DNA of 43,602 bases from a virus: the IMG/VR virus record IMGVR_UViG_3300009177_000063, positions 1 to 43,602 of that record. One strand, given 5' to 3'. Each line of letters starts with the position of its first letter. Positions within the stretch are counted from its first letter, which is position 1. This document shows positions 16,048 to 24,560 of the stretch, in pieces. A model generated the notes under the pieces. It saw only the letters and a program-made list of their open reading frames with translations. It did no database searches and was not told the origin of the DNA. The translations under genes and the position numbers were made by a program.

Positions 16048-17981
16048 TACCGCACCCTCCTTGCGCGAATCGATCCGTAGGCGGAAACGGTGCCTGCGCT
16101 GAAGGTCGCCTTGCCAATTAAATACACCGTAGTGGTCGCGCTCACATTGATTTGCTTAGCTGGAACCGTCAGTCCATCAGTAACAGATACGGCGGTGAAC
16201 TGAGCGCCGGAATTGACTTCCGTTCCGTCGGTCGCAAGCGTGGCTGACGTGGTGCCAATTGACCCCGCCGAACCTGTGTAGGTCGCCGTGCCGCCTGCGA
16301 AGCTGATGTTGCCCGATACGTCCCAATCGCCTGCGGTGAGTGAGATGCTGGTGACGTTTGCTGCGGTCGCCGTCGTTAAGGAAACCGCACTTCCCGAGGC
16401 TACCAGCGATGAAATCACTTCGCCCACTATCCCCGAGGCGGCGCTGCTACCGGCGACGTAGCCGATGATGCCGTTGGAGAAACTTCCCGTGTTGGTGGCG
16501 ATGACATTGCGAGCCAGCAAGTCTCGGTAATTGGCAGTTGTACCGTTATTAACTTCTACAATTCCAGAGTTTGCCGCATAAAGCCCCGCTTGAACTGTCG
16601 AGAAAGAAGTGTCGTTGTAGAAAAGTACTTTTGTGTTCGGTAATCCTATACCGCCCGCAGTAAAACGGCCAGCAACACCACTTCCGGCTGCGAACCAAAG
16701 TTGGCTCCCAAACGGGTTATACATACCCGTTCCGGGGTCAGCCCCAAATGCGAACCCAGGCCGTGACGTGCTTCCAATTTGAGCTAAGAAAATGCCGTTT
16801 GTGATCCTGGCTTCCAACCCCAAAGATCCATTGCTGATACTCAGGCTATCGTTCGTTGCAAAAATAAACCCCTTAGTCGCCGCATTCGTAACCGAAAACC
16901 CATTAGTAACCGTTGTTGATCCGAGTGTTACTGGCGCCCCAAAGCTAGTAGCCACGCTCTCTCCATTGGTAAGAATATTGCCTGGTGCCAGGATATTCGC
17001 AATGTTCGTCGCCGTGCTGCTCAGCTTGAGCGTGTTCGCGCTGAAGGTAAAGTCCGAGGACAAGTTGATGTTGCTCACCGTGTTGTCGCCTTCGAGTGCG
17101 AGGAGAGAGTTGACCACTGCGTTACTCAAGCTCAACTGATGCGCCGCATCGAGTGTGAAATTGTTGGACCCGCGCACAACGAAGGTGAAGGTCTGGGTGA
17201 CGATGGTTCCGGGGCTCGCAATCGATGCTATGGTCAACACCCCGCCACTACTCGCGCCGGTATGCGTATGTTGCGCGCTCGTAAAATCCGAAATGGCAGG
17301 CTGGTTCAATAACGGATTCGCCGCGAATACCGCCGCTCCGCTCCCTGTCTCATCCGTTAACGCCGTCGCCAATTGCCCCGAACTCAATGATAACCTTGCC
17401 GGCGGCAATATCCCACTCGTCAGCTGCGAAGCATTCAGCGCTGTCAATCCAACTCCGATTCCTGCGATCTCCCCCAAGGAACTGATAGTGGCTAATCCTC
17501 CAGCAAAACTGGCCAGCCCCGTCCCATTTCCATCTCCAAGGACAATGGCGCTGTTGTCCACCGACATGCTGCGCTTGTTGGTGGTGTAATTATCAAACAC
17601 CGTTCCGGTAATGTGAAGGTCGTTGCCAGCGTTACCGTTGGTTACACCTCCAGAGAGCGCGTTGGTCTGGAAAAACGGGTAGGAAGATGTGATCCCGTTA
17701 GTTGCCGCCTGGGCTGCGGCCGCGGCTACATTTGTTACCAGTAATTTCGAAACATCGGCCGACACCGTGACAAGATGGCCGTTTGTAATCAGGATCACGT
17801 TTGTTCCTGAACGAACAAAATAACCAGCCGATCCGACCAGCGCTACTCGATTGGTATTCACTAGAATGAATCCCCCATTCGTCCAAACGAAGTCATTGGT
17901 CGAAAAAGACTGATAAGACGGGTTTGCCGCACGTCCACAAAGGCAGGACAGCAACAGTAGGACCGACAATAATTTCTTCAT
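16047..17981 (-). CDS. Fibre-like protein with Sec signal peptide
   Basis: 644 aa. The N-terminus is a clear Sec signal (KKLLSVLLLLSCLCGRAA, cleavage expected after AxA near 18-19). The rest is Asn/Thr/Ser/Gly-rich beta repeat sequence as in phage fibres, with a conserved-looking C-terminal part (about 480-644) of short strands and many Thr/Ser. The ATG overlaps the stop of the Tat-signal gene. Structural phage proteins rarely carry export signals. It could be a fibre that is processed, or a secreted protein riding in the tail region. A lysis-related role is unlikely. Confidence 0.65.
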   Translation of the reverse strand: MKKLLSVLLLLSCLCGRAANPSYQSFSTNDFVWTNGGFILVNTNRVALVGSAGYFVRSGTNVILITNGHLVTVSADVSKLLVTNVAAAAAQAATNGITSSYPFFQTNALSGGVTNGNAGNDLHITGTVFDNYTTNKRSMSVDNSAIVLGDGNGTGLASFAGGLATISSLGEIAGIGVGLTALNASQLTSGILPPARLSLSSGQLATALTDETGSGAAVFAANPLLNQPAISDFTSAQHTHTGASSGGVLTIASIASPGTIVTQTFTFVVRGSNNFTLDAAHQLSLSNAVVNSLLALEGDNTVSNINLSSDFTFSANTLKLSSTATNIANILAPGNILTNGESVATSFGAPVTLGSTTVTNGFSVTNAATKGFIFATNDSLSISNGSLGLEARITNGIFLAQIGSTSRPGFAFGADPGTGMYNPFGSQLWFAAGSGVAGRFTAGGIGLPNTKVLFYNDTSFSTVQAGLYAANSGIVEVNNGTTANYRDLLARNVIATNTGSFSNGIIGYVAGSSAASGIVGEVISSLVASGSAVSLTTATAANVTSISLTAGDWDVSGNISFAGGTATYTGSAGSIGTTSATLATDGTEVNSGAQFTAVSVTDGLTVPAKQINVSATTTVYLIGKATFSAGTVSAYGSIRARRVR

Positions 17982-18937
17982 AGGTAACCTCCACCAAGAG
18001 CCACGCGCAAAGCCTGTACTCGGTCGGCGTGCTTTTGCACCTGCGCCGCGCTCATCCCCTGGGTCACGCCCAGGTAAGAATTGCGGCCGTCAATCCAGCC
18101 GCTGATACTTCCAAGACTGTTTAGCGCAAAGGCTACGATCGGGTAAGTGGCAATCGTCGTTCCGGTCTGTGCCGAACTTCCAGAGATCACGCTTTTAATA
18201 GGTGTAATACTGCTGTTTTGCCGATAAAGAGTTAAGGCCCCGGAGCCCGAAGCCGCAGTCCGCATTCCTGCCGAATAACCTCGATACCCAAAGCTACCCA
18301 CTGCTGAGTCAGAGTCCTGGACAAAATCAGTGTTCGCGTTCTGGAACCTCCAGCAATAAATCCCTTCGATGTTGCTGGCGTAGTAAAGGGCAAAATGCGA
18401 ACTGTCATTAACCCCGCCGACGCCAAAACTATAGCCATGCCCGGTGGTGTCCAACGTGTGGATGTAAGCCGCCAGTCCCGCATTGGTCGCGGTCATCGGC
18501 GATGCGCTGCTGGTGATGATGCCCGTGTCGAGATACTTGCTGGTGCCATCACCCTTGAGCCCGTTAATCGTCAAGTCGCCGCCGACAAAGCTATGGTTGG
18601 TCCACGGGTCGCTTCCGACCGAATGGAAAAATGGCGTAGTCGCCCCAATCAAACTGCTCGAGACTACGAGTATGTCGCTCAGTATCATTGAGTCGATGCC
18701 GTCCGTGACACAGCCACGGTAGTAGGCATCTGCCGCCAGCAGCTCGCCGGCAGTCGGGTAGGTTCCACCGTTGGCCACCACCCGCGCCGCCCAGGCCAGC
18801 GTAAATGAGGCCAATGGTCGCACATTACCCATCCACGGCTGGTCTCGAAACGTGTAGGCCTGCGCGCGCAGCAACTTCGGGATGAAGAGTGTGGGCACAA
18901 ACAAAGCGCCGCGTTTTATAAAGGATCGGCGGTTCAT
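17978..18937 (-). CDS. Lectin/LamG-like protein with Tat signal
   Basis: 319 aa. It starts MNRRSFIKRG followed by a hydrophobic stretch and LLRAQA, matching the twin-arginine consensus (RRxFxK) with an AxA cleavage site near 25. The body (about 100-300) has the strand pattern of a concanavalin/LamG jelly roll (GYSFGVGGVNDSSHFALYY and similar) and ends with AAQVQKHADRVQALRVALGG. Tat carries folded proteins across the inner membrane. The neighbours are also exported fibre-like proteins. A carbohydrate-binding virion or host-surface protein is the likely role. Confidence 0.6.
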   Translation of the reverse strand: MNRRSFIKRGALFVPTLFIPKLLRAQAYTFRDQPWMGNVRPLASFTLAWAARVVANGGTYPTAGELLAADAYYRGCVTDGIDSMILSDILVVSSSLIGATTPFFHSVGSDPWTNHSFVGGDLTINGLKGDGTSKYLDTGIITSSASPMTATNAGLAAYIHTLDTTGHGYSFGVGGVNDSSHFALYYASNIEGIYCWRFQNANTDFVQDSDSAVGSFGYRGYSAGMRTAASGSGALTLYRQNSSITPIKSVISGSSAQTGTTIATYPIVAFALNSLGSISGWIDGRNSYLGVTQGMSAAQVQKHADRVQALRVALGGGYL

Positions 18938-19017
18938 GGTTGCATCACGAGAGCGACAGGGTTAAAGTGAAAACGCTCGCCCGGGCCTGTAACCCAAGCG
19001 AGCATCAAACTAACACG

Positions 19018-19593
19018 ATGCAAAAGATTACCGCTGAGTATCTTGCTGAGCAAGGACTTTCCGCAAACTTCCCCTCTTACTTTTTTGAACGAGTTGAAAT
19101 TACTGGAAGTTGTTGGTTTTGGACCGGCTCCCACAGGAAGAAGGGAGTGGCTTATGGAAACGTTTATCGAGGTCTTGGCCGATCTGGCAACAGTGGCACA
19201 ATTCTCGCGCATCGAGCGTCCTGGCTCTTGCATTTTGGTCCGGTGCCGAATGGGCTTCAGGTCTGCCATGATTGTCCTGACGGCGATTGCCCCTATTGCG
19301 TTAATCCAGGTCATCTTTGGCTTGGCACCATTACCGAGAACCTTCAGGACATGGCCAGAAAAGGAAGGCACTGGAGTCCTGTCGGTCGCTACACTGGGCA
19401 GAAGAGCGCCAATGCGGCGTTCACCGATGCGCAAGCCGATAAGATCCGAACGGAGTATAAGCCGCGTCGAGTGACACTGGATTTCTTGGCGACCAGATAC
19501 CAAGTTTCCAAGCAGGTAATCTACCGTATCGTTCATGCCAAGACTTACAACAACACTGGCGCTGCCGATGTGGGATCGTTCAAGCATAAGTGA
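19018..19593 (+). CDS. HNH endonuclease with C-terminal HTH, inserted
   Basis: 191 aa. The nuclease core runs from CWFWTG (about 32-37) through AHRASWLLHFG, CHDCPDGDCPYCVNPGHLWLG (paired Cys plus the N-H motif) and TENLQDMARKG. Residues about 140-180 carry a NUMOD/HTH-like DNA-binding tail (LDFLATRYQVSKQVIYRIV). It is the only plus-strand gene inside a long minus-strand operon and ends exactly one base before the fibre gene's downstream stop, as expected for a free-standing homing gene in a gene gap. Confidence 0.85.
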   Translation: MQKITAEYLAEQGLSANFPSYFFERVEITGSCWFWTGSHRKKGVAYGNVYRGLGRSGNSGTILAHRASWLLHFGPVPNGLQVCHDCPDGDCPYCVNPGHLWLGTITENLQDMARKGRHWSPVGRYTGQKSANAAFTDAQADKIRTEYKPRRVTLDFLATRYQVSKQVIYRIVHAKTYNNTGAADVGSFKHK

Positions 19594-19818
19594 TCACCAA
19601 ATGGGAAGCGCGATGGCATTCGTCCACTTTTGGGCATGTTGGCTGAAGGTAATAGCGGTCAGGTTAGTACAAAACCAAGTGCCAACCTGATGCACATTTG
19701 CTGGAGCGGTGATCGCGATTGCGACCGCTGTGCTGTTAGTTACGTAAAAAACTGTCGTTTGGTCCAAGGTCTTTGTCGTATCCACGCCGACTGGGGCCAG
19801 AACCGTAAACGCCGCATT
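19594..19818 (-). pseudogene. C-terminal fibre segment in the shifted frame
   Basis: About 74 codons, read from 19818 down to a TGA at 19594, continue the fibre gene at 19736-20623 after a +1 shift. Sequence NAAFTVLAPVGV, then FYVTNSTAVAIAIT, is a typical beta-rich fibre tip. It joins smoothly to the upstream frame at LLDQ, whereas the unshifted tail (CGVYGSGPSRRGYDKDLG) looks random. There is no credible start of its own, so it is the displaced end of the same gene. Confidence 0.65.
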
Positions 19819-20623
19819 GGTCGAGCAGCGTGTAGCCTTTGGTGAAGTCTGGGGCGGTCGCCGTGGCACTCACGTTGGTTGTGTAATGCGCCTGCGTGGT
19901 CACCAATGGAACGCTCAGCGTGAGTGAATTGGTGGACAACAAAGCCATCCGCGTTTCTTCCGTCCCGTTGTCATCGCTGCTCTGCGTGAATTCCAGAAAG
20001 CGCTCTGCGTTGTTGGTGGTCCCTGGAACGATGCCGCGCAGCGATAGCATAAAGTCCTGCGCACCAGACCCGTTCCAAACACTGGTGTTGAAGTTGAACC
20101 GCTTGGTTGGTCGATTTGATCCATTGCTCGCGCTTCCATCTTTCTGAATTTTTACCGTGCCGCCGTTCGCGCCAGCAAACCCGAGCTGGATGATACTGTT
20201 GTTTCCCTCTGACGTGAGCGAAATCGATTGAGCATCGAAAATCAACTTGCCCGCTGAGTCGCTCACAAACACTTTCGCCAAGCAGTTCACGCCATCCAGT
20301 GTGAACATAATTCCGCGGTTATTTTGGTCGGTCCAAAACAGCAGGTTCTCGCCACGAAAAACTTCAGTCATTACCCCCAGCGTAGCCGTGAGCCCTGAAT
20401 CGAAGGCGCGACCGTTTCCAATAACAGTCGTTCCCAGAAACGTCGCGTTGGTTCCGAAGCCCGACTCCTTCGCGATGGCGTTTCCGCTAACGACGTTGGT
20501 TGCCAGCGATTTGTTGATGTTGGTGAGCACTGTCCCACTGTTGGTTGTGCCAAACTGCAACCTAACCGGCTGAGCCGAGAGCAGCAGCGGCCATAAAGCG
20601 ATGAGTGCAAAAAGTTTCTTCAT
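19736..20623 (-). CDS. Fibre-like protein with signal peptide, frameshifted end
   Basis: 295 aa as read. The N-terminus KKLFALIALWPLLLSAQP is a Sec signal. The rest is Asn/Thr-rich fibre sequence (GTTNSGTVLTNINKSLATNV) with beta strands such as FNTSVWNGSGAQDFMLSLRG. The true C-terminus is probably the +1-frame segment at 19594-19818; joined, the protein would be about 342 aa. The shift may be a mutation, a sequence error, or a programmed event. It lies in the exported-fibre cluster. Confidence 0.6.
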   Translation of the reverse strand: MKKLFALIALWPLLLSAQPVRLQFGTTNSGTVLTNINKSLATNVVSGNAIAKESGFGTNATFLGTTVIGNGRAFDSGLTATLGVMTEVFRGENLLFWTDQNNRGIMFTLDGVNCLAKVFVSDSAGKLIFDAQSISLTSEGNNSIIQLGFAGANGGTVKIQKDGSASNGSNRPTKRFNFNTSVWNGSGAQDFMLSLRGIVPGTTNNAERFLEFTQSSDDNGTEETRMALLSTNSLTLSVPLVTTQAHYTTNVSATATAPDFTKGYTLLDQCGVYGSGPSRRGYDKDLGPNDSFLRN

Positions 20624-20627
20624 AAAA

Positions 20628-20876
20628 TTAAGGTCCGATGATTTGATCCCAGGCCGTGTTGGTCAGTCCCGTCGATTGCCAGACGCTGTGGGGCACGTTC
20701 TGGTCGGTGTAAAGTTGGCCGATTGACGTCGGGGTCACTACGCCTACCGGAGAACCCGTTCCGCTGAGATTTCCAGTGCCGGTGCCATCGCTGCCGCCGT
20801 TGTCTTCGCAGCAGGTGGTCATATTCGCAGGGTCGGGATGATGTATTCCGGTCGTTGGGTCGTAAGAATCACTCAT
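20628..20876 (-). CDS. Small HPDPA-motif protein with collar-like end
   Basis: 82 aa. The N-terminus carries HHPDPANMTTCCEDNGG, related to the HPDPAHEC motif of the next two genes upstream. The C-terminal half (SPVGVVTPTSIGQLYTDQN, then WQSTGLTNTAWDQI) matches the trimeric collar or spike strand seen next to phage fibres. A virion protein is likely. Confidence 0.55.
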   Translation of the reverse strand: MSDSYDPTTGIHHPDPANMTTCCEDNGGSDGTGTGNLSGTGSPVGVVTPTSIGQLYTDQNVPHSVWQSTGLTNTAWDQIIGP

Positions 20877-20882
20877 AGGTTT

Positions 20883-21299
20883 TTATATCAGTGTGATGGT
20901 GAACTCGCTGGAATAGTCGCTGACCCGAGAACCCCCGAGGGTCCATGCGGCTTCAGCTGCAAATTGGTCTCCCAGCCCTGCGTCGGAAATTAACGTAATT
21001 GCCCCAGGTGACCCCGGAACATCAGGCACTGAAAAATCGCCACTGGGAAAAGGTCTCCAGCGAAAACTTATCCCGTCCGCGCCGGCGGGAGCGCTGGTAA
21101 GCCAATTGGCAAGCACGTCTGCCCCAAATTGTTGCAGTGTCCAGTCAGTTCCGTGGACCGGCGCAGGTAGTAGCACTGAATCCGATTCCGGTGTGATGCC
21201 AGCCCATCCCGTCGGCGGACTCTGAACTTCTCCGCCGCTGTGAGATTGGCACTCATGCGCGGGGTCTGGATGGCGTAACGATGGAACATATCCGCTCAT
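20883..21299 (-). CDS. HPDPA-motif structural protein, 138 aa
   Basis: Starts at MSGYVPSLRHPDPAHEC. The remainder is a Gly/Ser/Pro-rich beta protein with TITL at the C-terminus. Its first 30 residues closely resemble those of the small gene immediately upstream. Function unknown. Confidence 0.55.
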   Translation of the reverse strand: MSGYVPSLRHPDPAHECQSHSGGEVQSPPTGWAGITPESDSVLLPAPVHGTDWTLQQFGADVLANWLTSAPAGADGISFRWRPFPSGDFSVPDVPGSPGAITLISDAGLGDQFAAEAAWTLGGSRVSDYSSEFTITLI

Positions 21300-21301
21300 A
21301 A

Positions 21302-21460
21302 TCAATCAGGAGGATTGTCATTAATCGGCGCTTCTGGATCGCCATTCCAGTCCGATGGATGAGACTGCGGTTCGCCTCCACTATGGGACGTACATTCATG
21401 CGCTGGGTCTGGATGCTTCAACCCGGGCACGTAAAGGAAGCCATTGCCGTCGCCGTTCAT
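21302..21460 (-). CDS. Small HPDPA-motif protein, 52 aa
   Basis: This small frame begins MNGDGNGFLYVPGLKHPDPA and carries HECTSHSGGE. The match to the 138-aa neighbour covers residues 10-30. It ends only 2 bases before the next ATG. It is acidic and polar, with no membrane segment. The function is unknown, but conservation of His/Cys in the paralogues suggests metal or protein binding. Confidence 0.6.
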   Translation of the reverse strand: MNGDGNGFLYVPGLKHPDPAHECTSHSGGEPQSHPSDWNGDPEAPINDNPPD

Positions 21461-21540
21461 GGGCGCACCCTATGCCGCGAACGGCACGGGGTCAAAGGCT
21501 ATTTTTGGAACTGGGCGCCTTGGCACGCCCGTAAAGAAGA

Positions 21541-21897
21541 CTACTTTGAACCGTTTTTCTCGCCTTCGGCAGGCTCTGCAGGCGCGGGATCTCCTTTGCG
21601 GCCACCCCGTCCGGTGTTCTGCATGATGCTGAATGTGCCCTGAGCGTTGTCCACCGTGGACGTCCGCTCGTCGGTGTAGGTCTCGCAGAACCGGATCTTG
21701 GTATTGACCACCGGCTCGCTCTCGGAGCAGTCAATTTCATTGCTGAAATTGACGTTGATGGACTTCTTTTGAGCCCGATTGCGGATGTTCTGAATCTGCT
21801 CAATGTGCTCGTCATAGAGCGCTTCGATCTGCGCCATGATCGCCTCTTTGATGCCTTCTTCGCTGATGTTTTTAACTGGGTTTTCTGTAGTCGCCAT
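21541..21897 (-). CDS. Hypothetical protein, 118 aa
   Basis: A helical N-terminal part (EEGIKEAIMAQIEALYDEHI) is followed by a Lys/Asn/Asp-rich segment and a disordered Gly/Pro/Glu-rich tail. The family is unknown. It separates the recombination block from the HPDPA genes. Confidence 0.6.
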   Translation of the reverse strand: MATTENPVKNISEEGIKEAIMAQIEALYDEHIEQIQNIRNRAQKKSINVNFSNEIDCSESEPVVNTKIRFCETYTDERTSTVDNAQGTFSIMQNTGRGGRKGDPAPAEPAEGEKNGSK

Positions 21898-21915
21898 GGG
21901 TTTTGTGTTGATGGT

Positions 21916-22155
21916 TTACTGGTCTAAGAAATCGACTTCTTCGTGCTCCAATATCCCGATAACCGGGTTCGCTGGTGAAAACGAGTGCGTCCAGAAGGGG
22001 TGCTTTACGAGCATCACAATTTCAGGAGCGGCTGGATCCGGATGCAGTCCAGTAACGATGGCAGCGCCTCCTGGGTATCCACCGATTGCTTCGGTCATTA
22101 TCACGCGGCCAATCGCCGAACGTCCGTAGATGTTTACGAACGATCCGGCGTTCAC
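21916..22155 (-). CDS. Small beta-rich protein, 79 aa
   Basis: Its GTG overlaps the exonuclease stop (GTGA), so it is translationally coupled. The sequence is beta-rich (AIVTGLHPDPAAPEIVMLVK, then VIGILEHEEVDF). HPDPA appears here as well, perhaps by chance. Function unknown. Confidence 0.6.
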   Translation of the reverse strand: MNAGSFVNIYGRSAIGRVIMTEAIGGYPGGAAIVTGLHPDPAAPEIVMLVKHPFWTHSFSPANPVIGILEHEEVDFLDQ

Positions 22156-23933
22156 GGCGTCACCCCAATATCCTCGTAGCTTTCTTGGGATCGGCCTGCT
22201 GCGATGTCGTCGGCAAAAGCCATCTTCACTCGCGGCGGAGGCGGGCCACCGTTCAATTCGATCAGCCGAGCCATCGCACGGTCGAACTTGCCGAGGAAGA
22301 TTTCGAGGGCTTCGGCGAGTTTTTCCTGAAAGATTTCGTCGCGTGGAACGGTGATCACCAGCGCAGGGAAATGCCTTCTGTAACTTATGAACTGCCATTC
22401 CTTGCGGCCCGTGACGAACATCGCTCCCTGAATTTGGCTGATGTGTTCTTTTGGGACCTCGTTCTTGAGCAGATATTTGACGTGTGTTTCGGCGGCGGGG
22501 CACTTTATCTCCACGCCCGAGTAGTCGCCGATAAGGCCGTCGGGCGAGCAGTTGCCAACCCAGGTAAACCGACCACCTCTTCGAACCAAAACAATCCCCG
22601 TATGGGTAGTTACGCAAAACACATCATCGTCGTGCTGGATTACATTGAACCCAAGCGCTCTGTTTGGGTCTTTGGAAATCACATGATAAGCCTTTCCAGT
22701 TTTCCGTATGTTAATGTGGTATTGGATCTTAGACCATCCGGTTCTGCCGCGAATATTCCAACGCCGCGGCGAACGGATGTGTAATGATGGCCACCAGCCG
22801 GCCCGGATTACCAACTCGCACAAATCATCGGCGAGCGCTTTATTTGATGTGAATAAAGACCTCTGACCGTTACGACCGGTCCATCCGTCGCCTATCATAA
22901 ATCCGCCCAAGAAGGCTCGAATGGCCTTTCGCGATCCGAAACGAATGTAACTCGGGACTCGCTTTCCAAACGTCCCGCTTCCGCAAGATAATACGAGCGC
23001 CTCGGCGAGTGCCCGGCGTTCGGTTGTCCAGCCATTCTTTTTTTGGCACCATCTAACCGGAATTGCTTTTATGATCTCTTTTGCAGCATCAAGTTTTCCT
23101 GCTGCAGTTTGAGCTATTCCAACTTTTCCTAGGTTGGTGCCTTGGCGGTTTTTCTCTGTCCACCCTTCCGCTATCCATAGACCTACAAATCGAGCCCAGT
23201 CAATAAACGGAACTCTGAATCCCAGTGGCCCTTTGGGGTGATTTTTTACGGGTGTAAGTTCTTGGACTTCATATTCCTTAGGGTCAACCTGCTCCTGGTG
23301 CCATATCTCAGGAACCTGCACAAATTCTCCGCTTCCTCCAAGATCCTGGCTTTCGATGAACCCCGTTCTCTCGGTCCTGCGCCTTCCTCCAACCCATTTC
23401 ACAATCGTTCCCCAAAGTCGATGATTGGGCGTAACAACAAGATTCACTACAGCATCCCCGTAGTGGTGCATTGGCCCTGTGTAATGATAGCGAATCAAAC
23501 GAAGAACGGGCGACCACTTGATTTTGTTGCTGTCGGGATCAAGATTAGCAATTAGATCAGTGCTTTTTACGTCCTGCACGGGAACAAATCCACGGTGTGT
23601 AAGAATATCTGTTTTTCTATCAAAACACCCAATGCGTCCGTCATCGGTCGTCACCAAGCCGACGCGCTCGATCTTCCAGCCAAATTCAAACTCAGCCCAC
23701 GGGATGGCTTCGCCTTCGAGGATTTGGCCTTGCTCGGTCGCGAAGGAGCCGAACCCGGGCAGCGGTCCATTCCATGCCTCGGCGAGTTTGCGGCAGAGAA
23801 AGGTTTTGGGAGTTTCACCTTCCCTCGGCTTGCCGTCGGGGCTAATGAGGCAATCGAACTCGCTGGCAGTCGGAATTCCACATCGAGCTTCTATCCATTC
23901 TACGGACTGCTGTTGACATTCTACGATCTTCAT
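22152..23933 (-). CDS. YqaJ-type exonuclease interrupted by a LAGLIDADG intein
   Basis: 593 aa. The host protein is a lambda-exo/YqaJ-type 5'-3' exonuclease: residues 8-33 (QQSVEWIEARCGIPTASEFD) match the YqaJ start, and the catalytic PD-(D/E)xK block is SPDGLIGDYSGVEIKCP. An intein splits the chain directly before that block. With the ERF annealing protein upstream, the pair would do single-strand annealing recombination. The ATG overlaps the HNH stop (ATGA). The exonuclease should be inactive until splicing restores the C-terminal half. Confidence 0.85.
   Translation of the reverse strand: MKIVECQQQSVEWIEARCGIPTASEFDCLISPDGKPREGETPKTFLCRKLAEAWNGPLPGFGSFATEQGQILEGEAIPWAEFEFGWKIERVGLVTTDDGRIGCFDRKTDILTHRGFVPVQDVKSTDLIANLDPDSNKIKWSPVLRLIRYHYTGPMHHYGDAVVNLVVTPNHRLWGTIVKWVGGRRRTERTGFIESQDLGGSGEFVQVPEIWHQEQVDPKEYEVQELTPVKNHPKGPLGFRVPFIDWARFVGLWIAEGWTEKNRQGTNLGKVGIAQTAAGKLDAAKEIIKAIPVRWCQKKNGWTTERRALAEALVLSCGSGTFGKRVPSYIRFGSRKAIRAFLGGFMIGDGWTGRNGQRSLFTSNKALADDLCELVIRAGWWPSLHIRSPRRWNIRGRTGWSKIQYHINIRKTGKAYHVISKDPNRALGFNVIQHDDDVFCVTTHTGIVLVRRGGRFTWVGNCSPDGLIGDYSGVEIKCPAAETHVKYLLKNEVPKEHISQIQGAMFVTGRKEWQFISYRRHFPALVITVPRDEIFQEKLAEALEIFLGKFDRAMARLIELNGGPPPPRVKMAFADDIAAGRSQESYEDIGVTP
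22551..23627 (-). mobile_element. LAGLIDADG intein within the exonuclease gene
   Basis: Codons 103-461 (359 aa). Block A starts at C103 (CFDRKTDILTHRG), block B is VVTPNHRLW (the T-x-x-H), the two LAGLIDADG helices are FVGLWIAEGW (about 249-258) and FLGGFMIGDGW (about 341-351), block F is VFCVTTHTGIVLVRR, and the end is WVGN followed by Cys+1 of SPDGL. The usual penultimate His is a Gly here. The insertion point is next to the catalytic SPDG motif, as is common for inteins. Splicing would leave RIG-CSPDGLIGD. Confidence 0.88.
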
Positions 23934-24559
23934 ACGCTTGCCCATCTTCGAACAGGTGCCGTTAGCGTCTTTTCCACTATCCACCCGCTTCTCATTCTTG
24001 AATTTACGATCTGACGCGGGAGATTGAGATGCCTTTCCCACTGAGCGGGGGTCATCGTAAGCCCAGAGAAGGTGATTTTTTTGGAATTGCGGTGGTTGTT
24101 GGCCTGGGTAATCGCGTCTGCCCAGCGACAATTTTTAGGCTCATAGTTGCCATCAGGATCAATCCGATCTATGGAGTGTTTCGGCGTTGGCTTTGATCCC
24201 ATGTCTGCGTAGAATTGAGCGAAGTTATCCCACGCGCCACAGATCGTTACGCAGCTTCCTCCGTACCTGTGAAACTCGTTATTATTGGGATCTTTGCAGC
24301 GACCTCGCATTTTCATCCAACTTCGCCATTCTGGACTTCTGTGCATTCCGTGCCGCCTGGCGCGGTTTCCAATCATCTCGTTAGCGAGGCATCCGCACGA
24401 CTGTATTTTGCCTGCGCAAAGATGGCCAACTCTAACCTTTGTGGTTTTTCCACAATCGCACAAACAGAGCCAGTACGTATCGTAGCCACGTCTCTCGAAA
24501 TCAGCGGTAACGGCAAGCCTTCCAAACCTCTGCCCAGCCAAATTTTTGAATTTGTGCAT
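23930..24559 (-). CDS. HNH homing endonuclease (AP2/NUMOD type)
   Basis: 209 aa. The start ATG has AGGAG at the right spacing. N-terminal CLCDCGKTTKVR, then QSCGCLAN (paired-Cys motif), is followed by the block HSIDRIDPDGNYEPKNCRWA, then NHRNSK: the classic HNH of phage homing enzymes. It sits between the ERF and exonuclease genes and overlaps the latter start by four bases, so it has been fully integrated into the operon. Confidence 0.87.
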   Translation of the reverse strand: MHKFKNLAGQRFGRLAVTADFERRGYDTYWLCLCDCGKTTKVRVGHLCAGKIQSCGCLANEMIGNRARRHGMHRSPEWRSWMKMRGRCKDPNNNEFHRYGGSCVTICGAWDNFAQFYADMGSKPTPKHSIDRIDPDGNYEPKNCRWADAITQANNHRNSKKITFSGLTMTPAQWERHLNLPRQIVNSRMRSGWIVEKTLTAPVRRWASV

Positions 24560-24560
24560 C

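Noticed and set aside
18940-19017. GCTCG/CGAGC hairpin before the inserted HNH gene as a terminator
   Set aside because: The stem is short, the loop is long and no T run follows on either strand.
22152-24131. Longer N-terminal start for the exonuclease (24131)
   Set aside because: The extra 66 residues fully overlap the HNH gene, look unlike protein, and the ATGA junction with the HNH stop is a better start.
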